A DNA stretch of 51,800 nucleotides, from the NCBI GenBank assembly GCA_024641785.1, contig JAHECK010000007.1, positions 1 through 51,800 of the forward strand. The letters are read 5' to 3'. Numbering within the stretch: the first letter of the stretch is position 1; every line of letters starts with the position of its first letter. Positions 8,539 through 17,026 of this stretch are shown one piece after another. A program made the translations under genes and the position numbers. The stretch comes from Flavobacteriales bacterium. Lineage in GTDB: Bacteria; Bacteroidota; Bacteroidia; Flavobacteriales_D; JAHECK01. Below the pieces are notes generated by a model that worked only from the letters and a program-made list of their open reading frames with translations, ran no database searches and was not told the DNA's origin.

Positions 8539-9345
8539 ATGAAGAATAGAAGTGAAATTATATCAGCCATTGCTTTTTTAACTATTGCTATTTCATTCCT
8601 TTTTATTAGCTCTTGTAAAAAAGATGAGACTATTGAACCTACTCCTTTGAGAACTTATGCAGATCTTGAAAATGATTTTGATGCCATTGATATTTCAGAT
8701 GGAATTATTGATGTTTCTTTAGAGGCGACCTCTTTTTTGACTTGGGATGTGAGAATTATTTCTCCTGGTATTGTTGAAGGAGAAACCTATCCGCTCGTTT
8801 TTACATTACATGGAGCGGCAAACGGCAGCCCAACTGCTCATCAAGCTACAGCTTGCCTTGCTGAGCCTGGTCTAGAAGCATTAGGAGCGATTATCGTTAG
8901 TCCGAACGGATATCTCTATCAATGGTATGAAGGGCCAAATATTCAACAAGTCTTAACCCTTGTAAATTTGGCGAAGAAATATTGGCCAGTTGATACAAAT
9001 AAAATAGCGCTTACCGGATATAGTAATGGCGGAAATGGAAGTTGGTTTTTTGCTGAAACACATCCCGAAATATTTAGCGCTGCAATTCCAATGGCATCCT
9101 CTTACAATACTTATAATACTGATTCGGTAGGAAGATATATTGAAACACCTCTTTACGTAATTCATGGAGAAAATGATGATTTATTTCCATTAGAAGACAC
9201 GCAATTATGGGTGAATGTGACCGAAGCAGTTGGGACCAATGTTACTTTTGTTGTGGCTCCCGGATTAACCCATAATGAACCTTGTAATTATGTAAGTTAT
9301 TTACAAGATGCTTCTCAATGGTTGATCAATGATATTTGGCAATAA
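8539..9345 (+). CDS. Alpha/beta hydrolase lipoprotein (PHB depolymerase/feruloyl esterase-like)
   Basis: Lipobox FISSC; nucleophile elbow ALTGYSNGGNG; PLYVIHGENDDLFP; terminal catalytic His region. Confidence 0.8.
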   Translation: MKNRSEIISAIAFLTIAISFLFISSCKKDETIEPTPLRTYADLENDFDAIDISDGIIDVSLEATSFLTWDVRIISPGIVEGETYPLVFTLHGAANGSPTAHQATACLAEPGLEALGAIIVSPNGYLYQWYEGPNIQQVLTLVNLAKKYWPVDTNKIALTGYSNGGNGSWFFAETHPEIFSAAIPMASSYNTYNTDSVGRYIETPLYVIHGENDDLFPLEDTQLWVNVTEAVGTNVTFVVAPGLTHNEPCNYVSYLQDASQWLINDIWQ

Positions 9346-10224
9346 TCAGGGAATTTCATAAAGTGTAATATCACCCAGTCTATCGGGTTCTCCTTCCGTT
9401 GCTTTTAGGTTGATCTTTACTTCGCCATCATTATAAACATCAACGATCAAATAGTTGGAATCAACCGCTCTTCCCATTCCGGAAGCTACAAGATGAACGT
9501 TGCTATATTTATAATATGCGAATGGAGAAGCGGAATTTGTAGCTCCTATATCACCTGAAAACAAATAAACAGGCTTATTTGTATTTTGGAGTATAGGGTC
9601 AATTTCTGCCCAATAATTAGAAGAACCCGGATAATGTCCAATATAATTTATTCCAATATTTTGGAAGATACTGTCCGGGCTCCACCAAATCAATTCGTGA
9701 CAAAAAACGAAAATATTTGAGACAGTTTCAATCGATGTCAATGTGTTTTCTAAAAAAGTCTTTTGTTCACCCTCGATATTCCAGTTAGTTGGATTAAGAA
9801 TGATAAATAGATCATTTCCCTCTAAAAATGAATAATAATAGCTTCCAAAAAGATTCAGGAATACTTCTCCTCTGTCATGATTCCCCGCTGCAACATGATA
9901 ATCGATACCAAGTGTTTGCATATCCGTAATTGCTGAGTCCCATTGTGCTTCATTTAAATTGTTTCTGACAACGTCTCCGGTATAGATGGCATAATCTATT
10001 TTTGGAAATTCCTGGATGTATGTAAACTGTTCTTTAAATGGAGGGTAAAAGCCAATGCTGCTTGCCAAAGGATCACCATATACATGTCCCGCAACTAGGT
10101 AGGAATAACTTATTTCATTGGATACTAATGGAGTATCATTTTCTTTTTTCGTACAAGACGAGAACATAAAAAGTATTAGGTAGGGGAGTATGACTTGCTT
10201 TATTTTAAAATTCCAATTCATCAT
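9346..10224 (-). CDS. Metallophosphoesterase lipoprotein
   Basis: YTGDVVRNN, AAGNHDRGE, FCHELIWW, FSGDIG metal-binding motifs; lipobox MFSSC. Confidence 0.8.
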   Translation of the reverse strand: MMNWNFKIKQVILPYLILFMFSSCTKKENDTPLVSNEISYSYLVAGHVYGDPLASSIGFYPPFKEQFTYIQEFPKIDYAIYTGDVVRNNLNEAQWDSAITDMQTLGIDYHVAAGNHDRGEVFLNLFGSYYYSFLEGNDLFIILNPTNWNIEGEQKTFLENTLTSIETVSNIFVFCHELIWWSPDSIFQNIGINYIGHYPGSSNYWAEIDPILQNTNKPVYLFSGDIGATNSASPFAYYKYSNVHLVASGMGRAVDSNYLIVDVYNDGEVKINLKATEGEPDRLGDITLYEIP

Positions 10225-10225
10225 T

Positions 10226-11632
10226 CTAATATTTTAGTTCTACACCAATTTTAACCCAATTAACATCACTTAGAATAGCATCTTTAGCTAAATTATTGAT
10301 CAATGAAGTGAATTCGATCGTTAATGAATTTCCGGTGCGAATAGATAATTCTTCTAATGTTTCACCTTCATTTGCTTGCACGATATGTACAGTTGTTTTA
10401 TAAATTGAATCACGCTCTTCAATTGTTATAGTATGAAAACTCTGTACGCATTCGTCGAGTGCATTGCTGTATTTTTCTTCTGCGATTTCCACAAATTGAT
10501 AAGTTCTTCCATCTCTTGTTAACCACAGTAATTTTCCGACAATTTTTTGATCCTCATATATTTTTTCGAATTGAATGATATGAGCCGGATAACCATTTAT
10601 TGTCAGCGCTTCATTTCTGCTGGGTTCAATTTTATAATTTCTTGAAAATTCATCAAGAAAGGTGTTGGCTAACATAGTAGGATCCGTCATCGAATCGGCC
10701 AGTAAAAATACGAGTTGAGAATTTTTATCCGGAGAGCTAAATGATAACGAATTGGGCGAATTAGTGGCAATCCAATCGTTTGGAAATGAAAAAACAAATC
10801 CCATATCAGGATGTAAAAATTGTCCATTTCGGATTATTCCTGTTTTTGGATCATCACCTATTATTATTCCTTCTAAATGATCTAAAAAAGCTTTATGCTG
10901 AACAGCGCCTTCAGGGATTTTTTCATAATCCAGTTTAGGAATATATTTATTTAATTCTTCAACTCTTTTTGGGGTATAGGGATGAGAATCGAACCAAGTG
11001 GATTTTTCTTCATTTCCGCTTTCCAAAAGCGTTTCTTCTGAAATTTTATTTAATATGATTGCAATTCCACTTGGATCATATCCTGCAGAGTAAGCTAATT
11101 TCGCTCCTTTTTGGTCAGCTGATTTTTCATTAGATCTGCTATATGCCGAATTGAAAAGAAAAACCGGAGAGATCAGAAGACTTCCGGCAGAAGGAGCAAA
11201 AATTCCGACGATAGCCCCCGGAATAAGAAAAATGGATGAAAAAAGGCTTCTATTTTGAGCTTTTCGTCCATGTTGATCATGCACATGCGTGATCTCATGA
11301 CCCATGACCCCGGCTAATTCATCTTCTGAATTAACTAGTACCAATAATCCTCTTGAAAAATAAACATAACCACCAGGTAAAGCCATTGCATTTGGCTCAT
11401 TCATATCAAGAATACCGAATTCATAATCGAATTTTTGAGGATCCAGATAGTGTACTAATTTTTGGCCAACTTCATTTAAATTTATTAGTGCCGGATGTTC
11501 ATACAATCCGATCTGTGAAATGATAGCCTTATTTGTTTCTTTTCCAAGCGCAATATCCTTCTCTATGCTTTGCCCATAGATAAGGTGTGTAAAAAAGAGT
11601 TGCAATATCACTAAGGTGATCTTTAATTTCAT
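10226..11632 (-). CDS. M48 family metalloprotease
   Basis: HEITHVHDQHG (HExxH) plus ANEKSADQKGAKLAYSAGYDP; signal peptide. Confidence 0.9.
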   Translation of the reverse strand: MKLKITLVILQLFFTHLIYGQSIEKDIALGKETNKAIISQIGLYEHPALINLNEVGQKLVHYLDPQKFDYEFGILDMNEPNAMALPGGYVYFSRGLLVLVNSEDELAGVMGHEITHVHDQHGRKAQNRSLFSSIFLIPGAIVGIFAPSAGSLLISPVFLFNSAYSRSNEKSADQKGAKLAYSAGYDPSGIAIILNKISEETLLESGNEEKSTWFDSHPYTPKRVEELNKYIPKLDYEKIPEGAVQHKAFLDHLEGIIIGDDPKTGIIRNGQFLHPDMGFVFSFPNDWIATNSPNSLSFSSPDKNSQLVFLLADSMTDPTMLANTFLDEFSRNYKIEPSRNEALTINGYPAHIIQFEKIYEDQKIVGKLLWLTRDGRTYQFVEIAEEKYSNALDECVQSFHTITIEERDSIYKTTVHIVQANEGETLEELSIRTGNSLTIEFTSLINNLAKDAILSDVNWVKIGVELKY

Positions 11633-11673
11633 TTAAAATGCTTTTACCTGTTTTAAAATTATTTAATCCTAAG

Positions 11674-13635
11674 CTATTCTTTACTTAAATAAACTACCAA
11701 TTTATTAAAATCGGCAGCTGAATTAATTACTGCGCGATAATCTTCAAATTCGGATACTTCGTAATGAACTTTTTCATAAAACTCATCACACAAGATAACT
11801 AAGAGATCATTTTCTATGGTATAGGAAGAATTAAAACTGGCATAAACACCATTCTCATCCTCTGCATCCACATTAATGGAAATGGATTCTAAATTACTTA
11901 ATGAATAACCTTCAGGAATAGTAAATTTAATTTCACGATGATAAAATTTTCTAAAATCACTGTTTACCGGTTTTGTTCTTTTTGATGCCTGATACATTTC
12001 CGTTTGGGGGCCAATCAATAAGCCCAGTTTCAATAAATATTTATCTCTGGCTACACTCACAAAATCACTTACGGTAAATGTACTATTGATGATAAATGGC
12101 TCAACTCCTAACATAGAAAAACCAGTGTTTTTTGTTTCAACATTTTCGATATCCATCGTTTCTGAAATCCAGGAAACCTGAGCCTTATTAGCAGTTTCAA
12201 TATCTTTCGGATCCATTAATTCATAATAGGGCTGCATTGCAGATGCAAAATATCCGGTGCTTTTGGTTTCAAGATCGACAGCTAGGGCTGAAAAATCATC
12301 ATTCATCGCTACATCCATAATCATATCATGGCGTGAATCGTTTGCTTTGGCGCCTTCCATGAATTTTATTTGACTAGCACCGGAAACAAAATCACCTAAT
12401 TCAACTCGTTGAAAAAAAGCAGCATAATTATCTTGCAAATAATAATCAATAATTCCTATTACTCCGAAACTATCGTTCGGATCTAAATATTTATCAATTT
12501 CAGGAAAATACATAAGGTAGGTATCTAAATAGCTATATGACTCGAATTTAGCATCGAAGGATTCTTTTGATCGGTCGCAGGTCATTAGTATTTCATATTG
12601 AATATTTAGTTCTTTAGATGCAATGGCTATCGCTTTTATTAATCCTAAAGGATTTGTGATCTTATTCTCAGATACAAATGACAAGTTTGTCAACTCATCA
12701 GAATAGGCATCGACAATAGCGATCGATTTTTTTAAATATACTTCCAGTGCTCTAATTTGATCTTCTTTATTAGATAAATTTTTAATACCGCTTTCCTTTA
12801 TCCATTTAGCGACAATTTTTAGATCTGTTTTATTTGCGGTCGTACTCGCATTAATAATATAATCAGCCATATTGCTATAGCTTATAATATCTTTCTTGTT
12901 ATTGAATAGGTTTTCGCTTAGCTTGTAAACTACTTGAATTGCATTTACCTGATAAAATGCCTGGTATTCACTTATATATTTTGGTATATAATCATAATGC
13001 TTATAAAGATGATTTCGACTTTCATCAGTAGTATCTGATTCCATTTCGCCAAAACCATTTAATCCTTTATAGGAGAATACTAAGTTCCATGGAGAAATAA
13101 TTTTAAAATCGAAGTTGAGTTGAGGAACATCATTCTGTATTATGAGCCTTTCTCCGGAATATTCAGCTGGAATAATTTGAATATAAAAATATTCGATGAT
13201 TGAACCTTTTACCAATCCTTTAAAAGCATAATAATAAGTTAAGTTTCCATTTTCATCTTCAGATGTATTAATGTCATTTTCATCGAGTTCTATTACTTTA
13301 CCATCTGGCGAGATCGTTCTTGCTTTAGTTACTTCAAGAGCTTCATCATTAGCTACCGGAAGGTAAATGCGATTATTTCTTTCAATCGCTTCGTCACTGC
13401 CTAAATAAGCTGCTCTATGATAGAGGTAACGTTCTATAAATTCATCATCATTATATCCATACTCTGCAATGATCTTTTTTAATAAATTCACTTCAGACTC
13501 GCCTTTTAATGAATCCGGACAGCTTATTTCTAAAGGATCTGAGCTCCAAACATAATTTGAAGTGTAAAAATCTTGTGAAAAAGAGCTGATCCCAATGAAT
13601 AAGAGTGTGCTCACGATTAAAAATAGTTTACTCAT
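11674..13635 (-). CDS. DUF3857 domain-containing protein with degenerate transglutaminase-like region
   Basis: Secreted 653 aa; similar layout to the adjacent upstream gene but lacks the Cys/His catalytic residues. Confidence 0.75.
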   Translation of the reverse strand: MSKLFLIVSTLLFIGISSFSQDFYTSNYVWSSDPLEISCPDSLKGESEVNLLKKIIAEYGYNDDEFIERYLYHRAAYLGSDEAIERNNRIYLPVANDEALEVTKARTISPDGKVIELDENDINTSEDENGNLTYYYAFKGLVKGSIIEYFYIQIIPAEYSGERLIIQNDVPQLNFDFKIISPWNLVFSYKGLNGFGEMESDTTDESRNHLYKHYDYIPKYISEYQAFYQVNAIQVVYKLSENLFNNKKDIISYSNMADYIINASTTANKTDLKIVAKWIKESGIKNLSNKEDQIRALEVYLKKSIAIVDAYSDELTNLSFVSENKITNPLGLIKAIAIASKELNIQYEILMTCDRSKESFDAKFESYSYLDTYLMYFPEIDKYLDPNDSFGVIGIIDYYLQDNYAAFFQRVELGDFVSGASQIKFMEGAKANDSRHDMIMDVAMNDDFSALAVDLETKSTGYFASAMQPYYELMDPKDIETANKAQVSWISETMDIENVETKNTGFSMLGVEPFIINSTFTVSDFVSVARDKYLLKLGLLIGPQTEMYQASKRTKPVNSDFRKFYHREIKFTIPEGYSLSNLESISINVDAEDENGVYASFNSSYTIENDLLVILCDEFYEKVHYEVSEFEDYRAVINSAADFNKLVVYLSKE

Positions 13636-15562
13636 TATTTTGTTTTATGATGACAACTTCGTTTTGACTTTTTTTGATCTTCAATATACTATCATTCCAT
13701 ATTTTGAAACTATCTTTTTGAATTGTTAGATAGTTAATATGCGTTTTCTGATACAAGGTGATTTGTTGATCCTTGATCTCATATTTAGAATGATATCGAA
13801 TGAATTCATTCTCAACATTTAAATTTTCGGGCATATAATCAACTGACCATCCACTTGGAACTTCTAGCGTATTCTCAGATTCGAAGGCAATCCCATATTT
13901 ATTTCTAATAGGGATGGTCCGTTCATCTTCTATTTTTTGACCTTCCATATTATTATCCAAATTCATATTGATATACATTTCATCCCCATTCGTCAGGATA
14001 TAATCGTTTATACTAAAGTCATAACTCACTTCTAATGGAATTTCATTTGGGTAGAGATTTTCTTCTTTAAAATTATTGGGTAAAAATTTATTACTTCCTT
14101 TTGTAAAAAATGATTTATAGAATTTCAATTTATCATCATCACTGATGTTTTCTATTTGATACTCAAATTGTGCTTTTTGATAGCCCTCGATAGAAGAAAC
14201 AGCGTGGCCATTTAAATTCTTACCATTGATGGTTAAAAATACTTTTTCAGCTATTTTATTGTCTATGGCATCTAAAACAGGGACTTCAATTACTTCAAAT
14301 TCATTTGCTCCTAATTTGATCAAAGCTTCTTTGCCTTGTATAAAAGCCGATGGTAAACCAAATTTATAATAGCGACCTGTTGCATCCAGGAAATAATATT
14401 TCCCGTCTTTATCAATATAGGTTGCGATCATATGGTTATCAACCACAGGAGTTGGAACATCCGAGTATCGATAAGGAAGTGAATTGGTTCCTATCCAGGT
14501 GATGTATGATTTAACTCCTGCATAGGAAAGTAATTGTGTAATTGTACTTGCCATGTCTTTACAATCTCCATATCTATTTTGACAAACAAAATTGGCTTCT
14601 CTGGGAACAAATCCACCCATACCATATTCAATTGCGATATATTTAATATTGTCCTGAGTCCAATAAAACACCTTTCTTACAATATCTAATTCATCAAGCG
14701 CACCAGCAATAATTGAATCTACTAATAATTGAAGTTCAGGATCCTTTTTGTCTCCATTTAAGTCACCAATTATACCATTATACCAGTTGAATAGATCGGA
14801 TGTATTTCTTAAAACATTGGTAGTGTTACCATCGATAGTATAACTTTTTACATAGGGGATTACATGGGGTGCATACCAAGAAATTCCGGGAGAGGAACTT
14901 TCATTATCCAAGTCATTAACATTATTAATTTCCCAAGTATAGATGGTTTTTCCTTTATTTTTTGTGATCGTATAATCAACTTTAATTTTATCAAGATTAA
15001 ATTCTGCTATTCCTATTTCAATCGCATCATCTGCTATAATTTGATAGGTTTTATGTTCGATGGGAATATAGGATTGGAGAAATTCCTTACCCAGAAGATG
15101 TTCTTCTTTATGAATGGTTCGATAGCTTATTTCTGAGATCGCACCTTTTTGTAATCCTTCATAAGAAAAGATCTTATACCTAATATCATCATGAAAAATA
15201 CTGGAACTTAATTCATCCTTTTCTTTAAATTCTTTAACCTTTACAACTTTATATTTTTTTGCTCCCGGTAGGTAGGTGCTTGCTTTTAGATCTTTAATTT
15301 CACTAAATGATGAATAAGGAATTTCTTCTTCCTTCCAATATCCTGCAATATCTTGTAAGTAAAATGTCTTCTCATATTTATCTTCATAGATAAAAAGTGC
15401 ATCATCTACTATCTCAAAATTAATGATAACAGCTTCTTCGAGTGTAATTGCCCAGATACCAGGATATTTTTCCTGATACTTTTTTAAATCTTCAGCGGGT
15501 TGTGCTTTCAGGGCGCTTACAAATACAAAAAGAAAAATAAAAAGAATTGAGTTTCGTATCAT
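13628..15562 (-). CDS. DUF3857 domain-containing transglutaminase family protein
   Basis: NRYGDCKDMASTITQLL (Cys), VDNHMIATY (His), YYFLDATG (Asp) triad; signal peptide. Confidence 0.85.
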   Translation of the reverse strand: MIRNSILFIFLFVFVSALKAQPAEDLKKYQEKYPGIWAITLEEAVIINFEIVDDALFIYEDKYEKTFYLQDIAGYWKEEEIPYSSFSEIKDLKASTYLPGAKKYKVVKVKEFKEKDELSSSIFHDDIRYKIFSYEGLQKGAISEISYRTIHKEEHLLGKEFLQSYIPIEHKTYQIIADDAIEIGIAEFNLDKIKVDYTITKNKGKTIYTWEINNVNDLDNESSSPGISWYAPHVIPYVKSYTIDGNTTNVLRNTSDLFNWYNGIIGDLNGDKKDPELQLLVDSIIAGALDELDIVRKVFYWTQDNIKYIAIEYGMGGFVPREANFVCQNRYGDCKDMASTITQLLSYAGVKSYITWIGTNSLPYRYSDVPTPVVDNHMIATYIDKDGKYYFLDATGRYYKFGLPSAFIQGKEALIKLGANEFEVIEVPVLDAIDNKIAEKVFLTINGKNLNGHAVSSIEGYQKAQFEYQIENISDDDKLKFYKSFFTKGSNKFLPNNFKEENLYPNEIPLEVSYDFSINDYILTNGDEMYINMNLDNNMEGQKIEDERTIPIRNKYGIAFESENTLEVPSGWSVDYMPENLNVENEFIRYHSKYEIKDQQITLYQKTHINYLTIQKDSFKIWNDSILKIKKSQNEVVIIKQNNE

Positions 15563-15903
15563 TCATTTAATATTAGCGCGTTACTAAAATAGTATTCCGT
15601 ATTTAATGGAATGCCTTCATCCTTGAATGTTTTAACAGCTCCATTAAGTTCTATCATAACGATAAGATTTCGTTTTAATTATTTTACCTTTTTCATTATA
15701 ATAAGTTGCTATTTTATTTTTAGCATCATAATAATGGGGGATCGACTTCATTAATTTTGGTTAGGATATAAACTTTCTTTTGATCCAAAATAATCTTTAT
15801 CCGAAAATTTGATTCTTTCTGCTAAGCTTCCATCTTCAAAACAGAATAGATACTCTTCCTGAATAAACCCATATTCCATAAGGTTCTTTTTTGGAAAGAT
15901 CAT
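15559..15903 (-). pseudogene. Decayed ORF with two frame disruptions
   Basis: Minus-strand pieces read MIFPKKNLMEYGFIQEEYLFCFEDGSLAERIKFSDKDYFGSKESLYPNQN*, then MKSIPHYYDAKNKIATYYNEKGKIIKTKSYRYDRT*, then VMIELNGAVKTFKDEGIPLNTEYYFSNALILNE*, in shifted frames; last stop overlaps the downstream ATG (ATGA). Confidence 0.55.
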
Positions 15904-16027
15904 ATTTTCAATTCTTTGCAAGTAGCGTATTTATGTAAAAATAAACAAGTACCAAGCTCAAGTATTTGTTTAATTTTTTTTAAATCAGTAACTATTTTGA
16001 ATTGATAGATAAAAGAATTGGATTGAA

Positions 16028-16945
16028 TTAGTTGCTATCTCCTACTTGCCATATTTTGATGATCTTATCATCTCCACCGCTAGCTAAAAGTCCATTATGC
16101 AGCCAGCATACAGCATTGACGGAATGCACATGACCTTCACCAGTAAATTTGCTGATCGTTGTGGGAATATCAAATGTAGGATCCCACACTTTGATAGATT
16201 TATCTTTTGAAACAGTAACATATAAATCATCCCACTTATGATGATCAAAACCATAAATAGTGGATTGGTGAATCGCCCTCTGATAAATGTGTTTATAGTC
16301 TTGGTCGGTTTTCCAAAAATTTAAAACACCATCGATACAACCAGTAATTAACATCTTCTTATGTGGATGATATCGTGTAAGATAAACACCGCGATCATGT
16401 GCTTTAAAGCGCATAATTCTTTTTAAATTCTTCACATCAAAAACACTTACAGTTCCGTCGATAGCTCCTATCGCCAAATGGCCTAAATCTTTATTAAGAT
16501 CAAAGGATCGCAGTTTCTTATCACTTACCAAAACCTCATGGATAGGATTGAAAGATGGAAATTCCCAGGTTCTTAAAATTCCGTCTCCACCTATACTTGC
16601 AAGACGGTGATCATTTAAAAATAACATATCAAATACACCCGAAATATGAAGGTCTGAATACTTGATCACCTCATTTGTATTTCGGTCTATACTGTAAATA
16701 TTGCCATTCATCGTTCCCAATAAATAAACCCCTTTTATAGGCGTTTTGATCATTGAAAAAATAACCTCTTTAATACTGGCGATCACCTTGGATGTACTAT
16801 GCTCAGAGAGTCTCCAGGCGATAAGCATACCGTCACCTCCGCTGGAAATCAGCTCATTAATTTCTTCCCCTTGCATAAGGGCGTAAATACCGGATTGATG
16901 ACCTGTAAGATTTTCTAAATGAGTATACTTAATTGTTTTTTCCAT
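16028..16945 (-). CDS. WD40 repeat protein
   Basis: Repeated GH...D..L.SGG.D..I..W units (e.g. VTVSKDKSIKVWD, LASGGDDKIIKIWQ); start placed at MEKTIKYTHLENLTGHQ rather than 17038. Confidence 0.88.
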   Translation of the reverse strand: MEKTIKYTHLENLTGHQSGIYALMQGEEINELISSGGDGMLIAWRLSEHSTSKVIASIKEVIFSMIKTPIKGVYLLGTMNGNIYSIDRNTNEVIKYSDLHISGVFDMLFLNDHRLASIGGDGILRTWEFPSFNPIHEVLVSDKKLRSFDLNKDLGHLAIGAIDGTVSVFDVKNLKRIMRFKAHDRGVYLTRYHPHKKMLITGCIDGVLNFWKTDQDYKHIYQRAIHQSTIYGFDHHKWDDLYVTVSKDKSIKVWDPTFDIPTTISKFTGEGHVHSVNAVCWLHNGLLASGGDDKIIKIWQVGDSN

Positions 16946-17026
16946 CGTTATATTGAAACACAATGCAATGTTGAAAAGATTGGGCAAACTTACATCTAAA
17001 ATTTTTAATATTCCTGTAGCTTTCGA

